Source of the DNA: Mycobacterium dioxanotrophicus
GTDB lineage: Bacteria; Actinomycetota; Actinomycetes; Mycobacteriales; Mycobacteriaceae
Direction of reading: 5' to 3'
Assembly: GCF_002157835.1 (NCBI RefSeq)
Contig: NZ_CP020809.1
Location: 4,216,001 to 4,280,000 of the forward strand
DNA: 64,000 bases
Part shown: positions 17,721-27,176 of the stretch, one piece after another
Numbering within the stretch: position 1 is the first letter of the stretch
Layout: the number at the start of each line of letters is the position of its first letter
Notes under the pieces: generated by a model
What the model was told of the DNA's origin: nothing
What the model saw: the letters and a program-made list of their open reading frames with translations, nothing else
The model's database searches: none
Made by a program: the position numbers and the translations under genes

Positions 17721-18050
17721 TCGAAACCCGTGCGGGCCAGCCACGTTGAACACACTCTGCTCGGGAGTTGCAGCGGCACGCAGCATTTCTCCTGTGTGGG
17801 TGTCCAGGTCCAGGTGCCAGACCGGCCCGCCGCCACGACTTGCACGGAGCCAATCAGACCCGCCGCCGCGCACGGTGCACGCCCGGCACTACGGACGGCG
17901 CTACAGGCGGAACTACCAAGGGTGATCCGGGTTGCGCTACGGGCGGCGATCCAGGGTTCCGGTGTATCCCGACCGCGCCGCAGACAGTCAGTAGCGTCGC
18001 TAGAACGCAGCATATTTCCCGTTGCACCCCAACGGGAAAGGCCCACGGCG
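17721..18050. other. intergenic stretch, no gene seen
   Basis: I see no coding frame with a plausible start and ribosome binding site on either strand between the 511-residue gene and the small gene at 18051. Apparent frames here are Arg/Ala/Pro-biased and look like shadows. No clear hairpin or repeat was noticed. Confidence 0.5.
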
Positions 18051-18272
18051 ATGATCACTCACGACGAATTCCGCGCCCTGTGCGCGCAGTATCAGGACCG
18101 TCCAGAGACGCGCGGCGCCTTCATCGACTACGTGCGCGGACAGTACGTCTCGCACCGAGACTTGCACTGCGCAGCAGGCGCCGTGAAGACGGCGATGCCC
18201 ACTCCAGAATCTGTTGCCGATATGGACGCTGTCATCGGCTACGTCGGCCACCATTGGAAGGCGTTCGACTGA
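18051..18272 (+). CDS. hypothetical small protein
   Basis: The 73-residue protein is helical and acidic (THDEFRALCAQYQDRPETRG and TPESVADMDAVIGYVGHHWK). ATG 18051 has a purine-rich GGGAAAGG about 10 bases upstream. Unrecognised; it is one of several small genes before the secreted protein at 18779. Confidence 0.5.
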   Translation: MITHDEFRALCAQYQDRPETRGAFIDYVRGQYVSHRDLHCAAGAVKTAMPTPESVADMDAVIGYVGHHWKAFD

Positions 18273-18415
18273 GCGCGGCAACGCTCCTGACGGACACCGA
18301 CGGGTATCCCGTCCCTGCATCTTCGTCGCGGGTGACCGTTAACCCATCGCTGCATCGAGTTGCCCTGACGCGCCGCAGCGGGCCCAAGCGCCATGACCAC
18401 ACCAGCATGGCCACC

Positions 18416-18688
18416 ATGACCAATTACCGAGTGGCATACGTGCTCAGCGGCGGGGAGCCCGTGGCGGTTTTCCTCGACTCCGCCTCCGACTGCAACCCCG
18501 GCAACCTTATGACCTACATGCGAGTTGGCGAGCACGACGAGGGTTCGATCGAGTGGGTGCGCGAGCAGCCGCCGGCCGTCGAGTACCAGTACCGCGACCT
18601 GCATGCCTACCTCGCCCGCCGTTACGCCGATCCGCCACAAGGGGGCTCGCTGGCGCTGGTGATCGACCAGACCGGTCTGCCCCGGTAA
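18416..18688 (+). CDS. hypothetical small protein
   Basis: The 90-residue product is strand-rich early (TNYRVAYVLSGGEPVAVFLD) and helical later (EYQYRDLHAYLARRYADPPQ). ATG 18416 was chosen; ATG 18407 adds three residues. No family is recognised. Confidence 0.45.
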   Translation: MTNYRVAYVLSGGEPVAVFLDSASDCNPGNLMTYMRVGEHDEGSIEWVREQPPAVEYQYRDLHAYLARRYADPPQGGSLALVIDQTGLPR

Positions 18689-18778
18689 ACGCAGAGGCAT
18701 GCCAGCGCACCACAACCCGCTCCAGCGGGGCGCGCCGCTGCCTCCCCCTTCTCCGGGCAACACCTACCGTCACCGCTC

Positions 18779-19477
18779 ATGAAGCTCACCCGCACTTTCG
18801 CCAGCGCTGCCGCCCTCGTTGGCGCCGCCGCGGTGTTCACCGCGTCAGCGGCTCAGGCTGACCCGGCCGACTCTGATTCCCCGGTCTCGGGCGGGGTCAT
18901 CGCCGCACAGGAACCGTTTTCAGTCATCTCGGTCGCAGACCTCCCTCTGCCGGCCGCCGGCTGGCAACCGGTACTGGGTCATGACCGCACCAGCGGCGTA
19001 CTGCCTGGCCTAGCGTCCTGCTCTGTCGACGGGATCCCCGCTGAAACCGATCTCGATCGCCGCGCAGCGGCGACCAGCCCAGTGTTCGTCGCTGATCTGC
19101 GACCCAGCAACTCAGAGGGAACCGAAGGGTGGGCCGGCACGGTCTCCGGTGCCGGCTATAACGGCATCAACGCCTCCAGCTACGCGCTGGCTTCCTATCG
19201 CCGCTACCTGGACACCTGCCGCACCGCGCCCGACCAGACCACCGGCTACCGCAACGCCGCGGTGGGCACCTCGGTGCTGGACCCGACGCAGGCACACGCA
19301 CTCCTCGAGACCACTGACAGATGGGTGGAAGTGTTCGCCGTGGCCACGAACGATGGCCTGCTGGAAGCGACGTTCACCCGGCCCAAGGACGGTCCAGTTT
19401 CGTTCGGGTACAACCCCGCCACTGTGTTCAGCGCACTCAAGATGGCCGATCTTGGCGCTCTGGCACGCCGAGCGTAA
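18779..19477 (+). CDS. secreted protein, sensor-domain-like
   Basis: The 232-residue protein starts with a signal peptide (TFASAAALVGAAAVFTASAA) cleaved near residue 27. The mature domain has one Cys in each half (LASCSVDG, LDTCRTAP), likely a disulfide, and a pattern ending VFSALKMADLGALARRA. It loosely resembles mycobacterial PknH-sensor-like secreted domains. ATG 18779 is clear. A second IS21 element begins just past its stop, so this gene survived the insertion. Confidence 0.5.
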   Translation: MKLTRTFASAAALVGAAAVFTASAAQADPADSDSPVSGGVIAAQEPFSVISVADLPLPAAGWQPVLGHDRTSGVLPGLASCSVDGIPAETDLDRRAAATSPVFVADLRPSNSEGTEGWAGTVSGAGYNGINASSYALASYRRYLDTCRTAPDQTTGYRNAAVGTSVLDPTQAHALLETTDRWVEVFAVATNDGLLEATFTRPKDGPVSFGYNPATVFSALKMADLGALARRA

Positions 19478-19496
19478 GGGTCTGATTTTGACCGCT

Positions 19497-19573
19497 GATT
19501 CGGGAGTCGTTTGATCACGAATTTCGGAGTCGGTGTTGTCGTGTCAAAGTCGGTGACTGTGAATTCGGGAGTC
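19497..19573. repeat. IS21 left-end multiple terminal repeats
   Basis: GATTCGGGAGTC (19497-19508), ATTTCGGAGTC (19521-19531) and GAATTCGGGAGTC (19561-19573) are three spaced copies of one motif upstream of istA. This is the expected IstA-binding arrangement at an IS21 terminus and differs from the repeats of the first IS21 at 2025-2063. Confidence 0.65.
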
Positions 19574-20689
19574 ACCCGCCGTGCACCTGTCTCTGATGGG
19601 CTATGGAGGTGCGGCCTTCGGGGTCGAAGGTGGAGCTGTACGCGGCGATCCGCCGGGATGCTCACGCTGGGAAGTCGGCGCGGGCGATTCAGCGTGAGTA
19701 CCGGGTGTCCTGGACGACGGTGCAGAAGGCGTTGGGGTCGGCGTGGCCTTCGGAACGAAGGCGTTATCCGAATCGGGGCAGCAAGATCGATGATTACCGC
19801 GAGGTCATTGACGGTTGGCTGCGTACTGATCTGACGGCGCCGCGCAAACAACGCCATACCGCCAAGCGGGTTTTCGATCGCCTGCGCGAGGAGCATCAGG
19901 CCGAGGTGTCGTATTCGCGGGTGCGGGCGTATGTGTCGGTGCGTCGCGGGGAGATCTTGGCCGAGTCTGGTCGTGCCGCTGTCGAGGTGTTCGTGCCGCA
20001 GTCGCATCGGCCCGGCGAGGAAGCCGAGGTCGACTTCGGGGACGTGGTGATCGAGCTGCGTGGTCAGCCGGTGACGTGCACGTTGTTCTCGTTGCGTTTG
20101 TCGTTCTCCGGCCGCGCGGTGCATCGGGTGTTCCTATCGGCCGGGCAGGAAGCGTTCTTGGAGGGCCACGTGCACGCCTTCGAGGTTCTCGGCGGGGTTC
20201 CGTTTGGCCGGATCCGTTACGACAACCTCAAATCAGCAGTCTCAGCGGTGCTGGGTTTGTCGCGGCATCGGGTGGAAAACGATCGCTGGGTGGCGTTTCG
20301 GTCGCACTACTCGGTACAGGCTTTCTATTGCCAACCTGGCATCCAGGGGGCTCATGAGAAGGGTGGGGTGGAAGGCCAGATCGGTTGGTTTCGGCGCAAC
20401 CACTTCGTGCCGGTCCCTCAGATCGAATCGATCGCCGAACTCAATGCCATGATCGACAAATGGGACGCCGATGACCTCGATCGGCGTATCGGTTCGCGGG
20501 TCCGCACCGTCGGTGAGCTGTTCGCTATCGAGGCGCCGCTGTTGGTGCCGCTGCCGGAGGCTGCGTTCGAAACCGGGCTCTGGTTCAACTTGCGCGTGGA
20601 TCGGCACAGTCACCTATTGACTGAACTAATTCCGACGTTCCGGCATGTCAGCGCCGTGATCGACAGACAGCGGTCCTACCGTCGGTGCC

Positions 20690-21877
20690 ATGTTCGACGA
20701 CTTCGAGAACGTGCGCGATCTGTCGGTGTTGGAGGTGCCGGCGGTGGGGTCGCTGTCGGCGACGGGATCGAAGTGGGATCCGTATCGGTTGCTCGACCCA
20801 CAGGGCCGGCCGGTCGGGGCGGTCGCTGCGTACTTCAGCGATCTGCTCGCGGCTGGGCGTAGCGAGGCCACGGTCCGCTCGTACGGGATGGACCTGCTGC
20901 GCTGGTTCCGGTTTCTGTGGGCGGTCGAGGTGGCGTGGGACGGTGCGACGCGTTTGGAGGCTCGCGATTTCTGCCGATGGCTTGCGATCACGAACCGCGC
21001 GAAAGGTTCTGGTCGGGCGGTGCCCTATTCGGTGTCGGTGCGGGTGCACAGCGAAACGGTTCTGCGCTGTTTCTATGATTTCCACCGCGACGTCGGTACC
21101 GGGCCGATGGTGAATCCGTTTCCGCTGGACCGGTCGCGGCGCGGTGGCCGGGCGCACGCGCATCACAACCCGATGGAGCCGTATCGCAACGAGCGAGCAG
21201 GCTTGTATCGGCCTCGGGCGATCAGACGGATCCCGCGCAATATCCCGGATGCGGAGTTCAACCAGATCTTCGCGCGGCTGCTCTCGAACCGAGACCGGGC
21301 GATGGTGGCGTTTTACGTCTCCACCGGGGCGCGGGCCTCGGAGCTGCTGACCGTGACGCAGGGCGGTGTCGATCCTGGGCGGCAGTTGATCACGGTGGTG
21401 CGCAAGGGTTCTCGTGAGATGCAGGAGCTGCCGGCGTCGTCGGACGCGTTCGTGTGGCTGCGGTTGTATCAGGTGGAGATGGAGGGTCAAATCCCGCGCG
21501 GACGAACCAGACCGTTGTGGTGGACGCGGCGCAAGCCGTTTCGGCCGTTGACCTATCACGCAGCGCACCGCATGTTCGAGCGGGTGAGCGCCGACGCCGG
21601 CGCCAGCGCGACGCTGCATGCGCTGCGGCATACGGCGGCCTACCGGATGGCCCAGGATCCGGCGATGCCGCTCACCGACGTGCAGTTCGTGCTCGGGCAT
21701 GCGCAGCTGACCACCACGCAGATCTATCTGACCCCGCGCAAGGAGGATGTGATCGAACGCGTGCTCGCCCACCACGCCGAACAGACCCGCAAGGCCGCCG
21801 AGCAGGGCCCGCCGCCGGCGGCGGGCTATCGACCCGAGACGCTGGATGTGCTGTTCGCTCGGAGTCGGCGCTCATGA
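20690..21877 (+). CDS. tyrosine recombinase, TnpA-like
   Basis: The 395-residue protein is a phage-integrase-family recombinase. An N-terminal core-binding domain spans about 35-165. The catalytic domain shows the first Arg in TGARASELL, the His-x-x-Arg box in LHALRHTAAYRM, the second His in LGHAQL and the nucleophile Tyr in TTTQIYLTP. These enzymes cut and join DNA through a 3'-phosphotyrosyl bond. ATG 20690 is the first start. The stop overlaps the next recombinase gene (ATGA at 21874), indicating joint expression. All catalytic residues are present, so the protein looks active. Confidence 0.85.
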   Translation: MFDDFENVRDLSVLEVPAVGSLSATGSKWDPYRLLDPQGRPVGAVAAYFSDLLAAGRSEATVRSYGMDLLRWFRFLWAVEVAWDGATRLEARDFCRWLAITNRAKGSGRAVPYSVSVRVHSETVLRCFYDFHRDVGTGPMVNPFPLDRSRRGGRAHAHHNPMEPYRNERAGLYRPRAIRRIPRNIPDAEFNQIFARLLSNRDRAMVAFYVSTGARASELLTVTQGGVDPGRQLITVVRKGSREMQELPASSDAFVWLRLYQVEMEGQIPRGRTRPLWWTRRKPFRPLTYHAAHRMFERVSADAGASATLHALRHTAAYRMAQDPAMPLTDVQFVLGHAQLTTTQIYLTPRKEDVIERVLAHHAEQTRKAAEQGPPPAAGYRPETLDVLFARSRRS

Positions 21878-24322
21878 CCATCGCCGAGACCATTCTGGCG
21901 TCAAGGACTGCCAACCGTGTCGATGCCGAGCCGCTTGAGCCCGCTCTCACGCATCCTGATTGGCGAACCCGTTATCCGGCCCGTGCGGTGCAGACGCGCT
22001 GGGCGGCCACCTGCGGCGATCGTGTCGAGGCGGATGGGGTTATCGCCGCCGCGACGGCTGAGTTGTCCACGCAGCGGGTGCGGAACGCCCGCCGTTGGGG
22101 CGTGCCAATGCTGCTGGACTGGCTCGCCGACCAACCCGGTGAAACCTGGCAGCTGCGGTGGATGGCCAGCGGCGCCGACGCCCAAGGCTCGGAATGGGCG
22201 CAGCATCCCGAGCAGTGGCTTCGTCGCCAGGGGAAGTACTCCGAGAACCGGTTGGAGTTGATGACCAGCTCGCTGCTGGTGGTGGTCGGCGCAGACGTGC
22301 TGCGACCGTCCCTGGAGTGGCTGTTGACCGGCGGGAAGAAGCGCAAGCTGGTTCGCAATATGGTCTACGGCCGCGACGGCGCGGGATTCGACCGGCTGCG
22401 GCGATTGTGCGAGCAGGATCCGGCGATCAGATCGGACGCGTTGGGCGACATCCTGTTTCGCTGCGCGGTGATCGTCGCTGCCAAGGGCGGCACGCTGGCA
22501 GACATCACCGTTGGTGATGTGCTGGAGATCCGTCGAATACGTGGTGCGGGGCCGTACGGATTCGGCGTCGGCGACTTTTCGAATGCTGCGTGAGGCAGGC
22601 GTGTTCGGCGCCGATACGCCGTCGTTGCAGGAGATCCGTAGCCTCGGGCAGCGTTCAGTCGCCCAGCTCGTCGACCGTTATCCGATCGCGTGCCGACCGA
22701 TCCGTGACCTGCTCGTCGCCTATCTAGCCGATCGGCAACCGGCAGTCGACTACAACACGTTGGTCGGCCTGGCGTATCACCTGGTTCGGTGTTTCTGGTC
22801 AGACCTCGAGCAATATCACCCCGACATCGATTCGCTGCGGTTGCCGCGTGAGGTCGCCGGCGCGTGGAAGCGGCGCCTGCGCACCAAGACCACCACCGTG
22901 ATCCGCGACGGCGAACGTGTCGAGGTGGAGTCCGAACGGCTCGGCTACCTCGACACGCTGGCCACCGTGCGGGCGTTCTACCTGGACCTGGCTGAATGGG
23001 GACTTGAAGACCCGGTCCGGTGGGGTGTGTGGGTGGCGCCGTGCCCGATCAGCCAGGAAGATCTCGTCCGGAAGAAGTTCGTTCGGCGTCGTAAAGCGCG
23101 CATGGACAGCCGCACCCGCGAGCGGCTGCCGGTGCTGCCTGTCCTGGTCGAAGCGGTCGACCGGTGGAGGCGCGAGTCACGGCAGTTTCTGGACGCCGGG
23201 CAACAGATCCGGCCAGGGAAGCAGTTCACCGCCGTCGGAAAGATCCTTACCAGGATCGAGCGCCCGAGTGCGGCGGCGGACAACGTTTGGGTGCGCCATC
23301 CAGAAACTGGCAGGCCATGGCTGCTCAATCGTGACGAGGAGCACGCCTTTTGGGCGTGGTCAGTAATCGAGCTGCTTCGTCATACCGGGGTCCGGGTGGA
23401 GGAACTGCTTGAACTGAGCCATCACAGCCTGATCCAGTATCGGCTGCCGAACACCAACGAGCTGGTGCCGCTGCTGCAGGTCGCCCCGTCAAAGACAGAC
23501 ACCGAACGCCTGCTCGTGGTCAGCCCGGAACTTGCCGATGTGCTCAGCGCGGTCATCTGCCGCATCCGGGGCGCCGACGGAACGGTCCCGCTCGTCCGCG
23601 CCCGCGACAGCCACGAATTGGTGTGGTTGCCGCCGTCTCCGCTGCTGTTCCAACGGCGGAGCAGAGCTGAAAATCGCTCGCTCGGAGGCAGTTTCGTAGC
23701 TCAGCTGCTTGACGAAGCGCTGGCCCACACCGGGCTGACCGACCCTGCTGGCGAGCCGCTGCACTTCACCGCACACGACTTCCGTCGCATGTTCATCACC
23801 GACGCCGTGCTCAACGGTCTCCCGCCGCATATCGCTCAAGTCATCGCCGGACACCGCGACATCGGCGTCACCATGGGTTACAAGGCCGTCTACCCTGACG
23901 AGGCGATCACCGCCCACCTCGCCTTCATCGCCCGCCGACGCAAGCTCCGGCCGACCGAGGAATACCGCCAGCCCACCGACGAGGAATGGCAGCAGTTCCT
24001 TGGCCACTTCGAGCGCCGCAAGGTCTCCGTTGGCACCTGCGGACGCGCTTTCGGCACACCCTGTATCCACGAGCACGCTTGCGTGAGATGCGCACTCCTA
24101 TGGCCGGACCCACAGCAACGACCGCGGCTCCAGGAGATCCGGGACAACCTCGCGGCCCGCATCGCCGAAGCCGAACGCGAAGGCTGGCTGGGCGAGGTCG
24201 AGGGACTCCAGGTCAGCCTCGCCGGCGCTGAGGACAAACTCGCCCAGATCGAAAGACGCTGCAGGACAACCACTGACATCGCTGCCACCGGCCTCGGCAT
24301 CCCACGCTTCCGACAAGCATAG
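21874..24322 (+). pseudogene. large tyrosine recombinase, TnpB-like, one frame break
   Basis: From ATG 21874 the frame runs 239 residues to a stop at 22593. A second frame from about 22511 runs to 24322 and holds the catalytic domain: TGVRVEELLELS (Arg), FTAHDFRRMFITD (His-x-x-Arg), IAGHRDIG and TMGYKAVYPD (Tyr). Removing one C from the CC near 22530 joins DVLEI to EYVVRGRTD and gives about 815 residues. The C-terminus has a Cys/His cluster (PCIHEHACVRC) and a predicted coiled coil, as in Tn554 TnpB-type proteins. The break is either inactivating or a base-calling insertion. Confidence 0.7.
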
Positions 24323-24402
24323 AACAGTATTCAAACAACTGTTCGGTTCAGAGAACAGATCACGGTGCGCACCAATCGGTATTCGGTGCCGGTGCGGTTA
24401 GC

Positions 24403-25496
24403 TGTCGTGACCTGTGAGGTTGTTGACGGCGTGCCTGCTTGAAACTGGGAGGACCTCCTGACGGAGTGGATGTGTCTGGCATTCACCCGTAGGAGGTCCT
24501 CGTGTCTCACGCTAACGCTCGTACCAACGTGTTCGCTCGTCGCCTGATCGTTGAGCGTGTTGCAGCCGGTTGGCCGCCGGCGCATGTCGCTGAACAACTG
24601 GGCATTTCGAGAGCGACGGTCTACAAGTGGCTGCGCCGGTATGCCGAGGGCGGCGACGCAGCGTTGGCCGACCGATCCTCGCGCCCGGTCCGAATGCCCC
24701 GGCGCACCAGCCATCGGGTCGAGCAGAAAGTGCTCAACGCCCGACGCCGCCTCAAGCGCGGCGCTGTCGTCCTGGCTGGTGAACTCGGCTTGAATCCGTC
24801 CACGGTCGGACGGATCCTGGCCCGCCACCAGGTGCCGCACCTGTCTGCCATCGATCCGATCACCGGCGAGTCCGTGCGCTGCTCGCGGCGCAGCCCCAAT
24901 CGCTACGAACACCGCACCCCGGGCTCACTGGTCCATGTCGACGTCAAAAAGCTCGGCCGTATCCCCAAGGGAGGCGGGTGGCGCCTGCACGGCCGCGACG
25001 CCGCGGTATCGGTGGCCCACCGGCACAAGAAGATCAACATTGGCTACGACTACGTCCACACCGCTATCGATGACCGCACCCGCCTGGCCTACAGCGAAGT
25101 GCTACCCGACGAGAAAGATATGACCTGCGCGGAATTCCTGCACCGAGCGTTGGCCTGGTTCGCCACTCACGGCGTGCGCGTGCGACGGCTGCTCACCGAC
25201 AACGCGTTGGTCTACCGGCGCGGCACCAACTGGGGTTGGGTCTGCTCAGCGTGGCAGCTCAAACGCCGATTCATCAAACCCGGCCGGCCCTGGACCAACG
25301 GCAAAGCAGAACGCTTCAACCGAACCTTGCTCACCGAGTGGGCCTACGCCCGCCCTTGGACCTCAAACAGCTTGCGCACACGAGGTCTTGACCGATTCCT
25401 GCACCGCTACAACACTCAACGAGGCCACTCCGCACTCGGCGGACAACCACCCATCAGCCGGCTCGCCGCCTGACAACAACGTGTCAGGTCACGACA
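24403..25496 (+). mobile_element. IS481-family insertion sequence
   Basis: The 1094-bp element has inverted ends: 12 matching bases (TGTCGTGACCTG) followed, after a 4-base mismatch, by GTTGTTG on both sides. A 6-bp direct repeat GTTAGC flanks it (24397-24402 and 25497-25502), marking the target duplication inside istA. It encodes one transposase. Upstream of that gene AGGACCTCCT and AGGAGGTCCT can pair, possibly masking the ribosome binding site. Confidence 0.9.
24502..25473 (+). CDS. IS481-family transposase
   Basis: The 323-residue protein has an N-terminal helix-turn-helix (VAEQLGISRATVYKWLRRYA) at about 30-50 and a C-terminal retroviral-integrase-type DDE domain. The first Asp is in HVDVKKLG, the second in LLTDNAL and the Glu in NGKAERFNRTL. 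Length and motif order fit IS481. The start codon (GTG) at 24502 lies just after GTAGGAGGTCC. The gene is complete and its element has intact ends, so it may still move. Confidence 0.92.
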   Translation: MSHANARTNVFARRLIVERVAAGWPPAHVAEQLGISRATVYKWLRRYAEGGDAALADRSSRPVRMPRRTSHRVEQKVLNARRRLKRGAVVLAGELGLNPSTVGRILARHQVPHLSAIDPITGESVRCSRRSPNRYEHRTPGSLVHVDVKKLGRIPKGGGWRLHGRDAAVSVAHRHKKINIGYDYVHTAIDDRTRLAYSEVLPDEKDMTCAEFLHRALAWFATHGVRVRRLLTDNALVYRRGTNWGWVCSAWQLKRRFIKPGRPWTNGKAERFNRTLLTEWAYARPWTSNSLRTRGLDRFLHRYNTQRGHSALGGQPPISRLAA

Positions 25497-26075
25497 GTTA
25501 GCCGGCCGCCAGGTGAGGGTGCAGTTGCATGCTTCGCATCTGGAGGTGTACTGCGACCGCCAGCTGGTCGCCACGCATGAACGCTTGCCGGGCAAAGCCG
25601 AAACCCGGCTGGAGCTGGATCACTACCTGGAGATTCTGCTGCGCAAGCCCGGTGCTTTGCCGGGTTCGACGGCGTTGGAGCAGGCCCGCGCGGCGGGGCG
25701 GTTCACCCCGGTGCACGACGCCTGGTGGGCAGCGGCCCGCAAGACTCACGGCGACGCTACCGGCACCCGCGAACTGATCGGCGTCTTGCTGGCGCACCGG
25801 CATCTGCCGCACGAACTGGTGGTCATCGGGTTGGCCCGCGCTCTGGCGGCAGGGGCGCTGACTGCCGATTCCGTGATCTTAGAGGCGCGAAAGGCAGCTG
25901 AGGATAACACTTCTGAACACTATGGCGAACGCCATGAAGCCGCAGACGAGGCCGAGGCGGTGGCGTCGCTGACCGCACGACGGCTGGCCGCACTGCCTAT
26001 TGATTCTCGGCCGCTGCCCTCGGTGGCGGTTTACGACGCTCTGCTGCGCAATCCTAGGAAGGACACCGCCACCTC

Positions 26076-26903
26076 ATGAGCACGACTTCTGTGAGCACCA
26101 GTTTGCCGCACCGGCGCGGGTTGACCGAGCAAGCTGCTGACGCTGCTGTGGAGCAGGCCTGCCGGATGCTGCGCTTGCCGACGATTCGTGCCAGCTTCGC
26201 CGAGCTGGCCGACGAGGCCGCCGCCGAGCAGATGTCCTACCGTGGATTTCTGGCTGAGCTGTTGATGGCCGAATGCGACGATCGCGCGCGGCGCCGTGCT
26301 ACACGGCGGATCAAAGCCGCCGGCTTTCCCCGCGACAAGTCGCTGCGGGCCTGGGACTTCGACGCCAACCCGAACGTGGATGCCGCCGCGGTGCACACCC
26401 TCGCCAAATGCGAATGGGTCAAAAAGGGCTTGCCGCTGTGTCTGATCGGTGACTCCGGGACTGGCAAAAGCCACCTGCTGATCGCGTTGGGCACCGAAGC
26501 CGCGATGGCCGGCTACCGAGTCAAATACACCCTGGCGACCAAACTGGTCAACGAACTCGTCGAAGCCGCCGACGACAAACAACTGTCGAAAACCATCGCC
26601 CGCTACGGCCGCGTCGATCTGCTCTGCATCGATGAGCTGGGCTACATGGAGCTCGACCGGCGCGGCGCTGAACTGCTGTTCCAGGTCCTCACCGAACGTG
26701 AGGAAAAAGCCTCCGTCGCGATCGCGTCCAACGAGAGTTTCTCCGGCTGGACCAAGACGTTCACCGACCCACGGCTATGCGCGGCCATCGTGGACCGACT
26801 TACCTTCGGCGGAAACATCATCGAAACTGGAACCGATTCGTTCCGTCTGGCCCAGACTCGATCCAAACACCACCCCAACCCGGGCGACGATGCTCGCGCC
26901 TGA
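26076..26903 (+). CDS. istB: IS21-family helper ATPase IstB, complete
   Basis: The 275-residue AAA+ ATPase has an IstB N-terminal helical domain, Walker A (IGDSGTGKSH), Walker B (LLCIDELGYM) and a C-terminal sensor region ending TDSFRLAQTR. It assists IstA in target selection. ATG 26076 overlaps the istA stop. The gene is intact, but its partner istA is split by two insertions, so it could act only with an IstA supplied from elsewhere. Confidence 0.9.
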   Translation: MSTTSVSTSLPHRRGLTEQAADAAVEQACRMLRLPTIRASFAELADEAAAEQMSYRGFLAELLMAECDDRARRRATRRIKAAGFPRDKSLRAWDFDANPNVDAAAVHTLAKCEWVKKGLPLCLIGDSGTGKSHLLIALGTEAAMAGYRVKYTLATKLVNELVEAADDKQLSKTIARYGRVDLLCIDELGYMELDRRGAELLFQVLTEREEKASVAIASNESFSGWTKTFTDPRLCAAIVDRLTFGGNIIETGTDSFRLAQTRSKHHPNPGDDARA

Positions 26904-26928
26904 TGGTCGGCACTCGACGGCAGGCGAG

Positions 26929-27165
26929 CTAGCGGTGTTCGCTGTTGAAGGTGTCGTAGGCCTCGGCGAGGTGTTCTGCGGTGGCGTCAGGATGGCTTTG
27001 GGCGACCAGTGTCATTTCGGCGAGGGTCTGGAGTCCCAGGCCGATGTCATGACCTGGGGAACGACCTCGGGTGATCGCATCGTTGAGGGCGATCAGGAAC
27101 CGTTGCTGTAGCTCAGAGGTCAGCGATGCGGCGTCCGTCGTTGCTTGTCCGTCGGGTGTGCTCAT
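26929..27165 (-). CDS. hypothetical small protein
   Basis: The 78-residue helical acidic protein (SLTSELQQRFLIALNDAITR and GLGLQTLAEMTLVAQSHPDA) is unrecognised. ATG 27165 lies 11 bases after the stop of the IstA-derived gene at 27177-27668 and is probably co-transcribed with it. It may be a passenger of an IS-related pair. Confidence 0.45.
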   Translation of the reverse strand: MSTPDGQATTDAASLTSELQQRFLIALNDAITRGRSPGHDIGLGLQTLAEMTLVAQSHPDATAEHLAEAYDTFNSEHR

Positions 27166-27176
27166 GACCGGCGGTG

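Larger units (their letters stand above)
20614..24358 (+). mobile_element. Tn554-like element with two tyrosine recombinases
   Basis: This 3745-bp insertion in istA begins CTATTGACTGAAC and ends with sequence whose complement starts CTGTTCTCTGAAC, a weak inverted pair. Joining the flanks restores the istA codons (CACAGTCAC then ATCACGG) with no gain or loss, so no target duplication was made. That fits tyrosine-recombinase insertion as in Tn554. It carries a small and a large recombinase gene, overlapping by ATGA, and no obvious cargo gene. A TnpC-like gene exists separately at 30452. Confidence 0.75.
19603..26079 (+). pseudogene. istA: IS21 transposase IstA split into three pieces
   Basis: The pieces are 19603-20613 (N-terminus, HTH and DDE core, including EAEVDFGDVVIELRG), 24359-24402 (ITVRTNRYSVPVRLA) and 25503-26079 (GRQVRVQLHASHLEVY to the stop). 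Their lengths, 1011, 44 and 577 bases, sum to 544 codons in frame. The gene was therefore intact before a recombinase element and then an IS481 element entered. Piece 1 reads on into nonsense from 20614. The final TGA overlaps the ATG of istB at 26076. The element can no longer transpose by itself. Confidence 0.85.
19480..26903 (+). mobile_element. second IS21-family element, split by two nested insertions
   Basis: The left end at about 19480 carries three copies of an ATTCGGGAGTC-like terminal repeat. istA begins at 19603 and istB ends at 26903. Removing the insertions at 20614-24358 and 24403-25496 (plus one copy of the 6-bp duplication) leaves istA in one uninterrupted frame of 544 codons, which proves the nesting. 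The matching right-end repeats are not seen after istB; other IS-derived sequence starts by about 26929, so that end appears lost. Confidence 0.8.
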
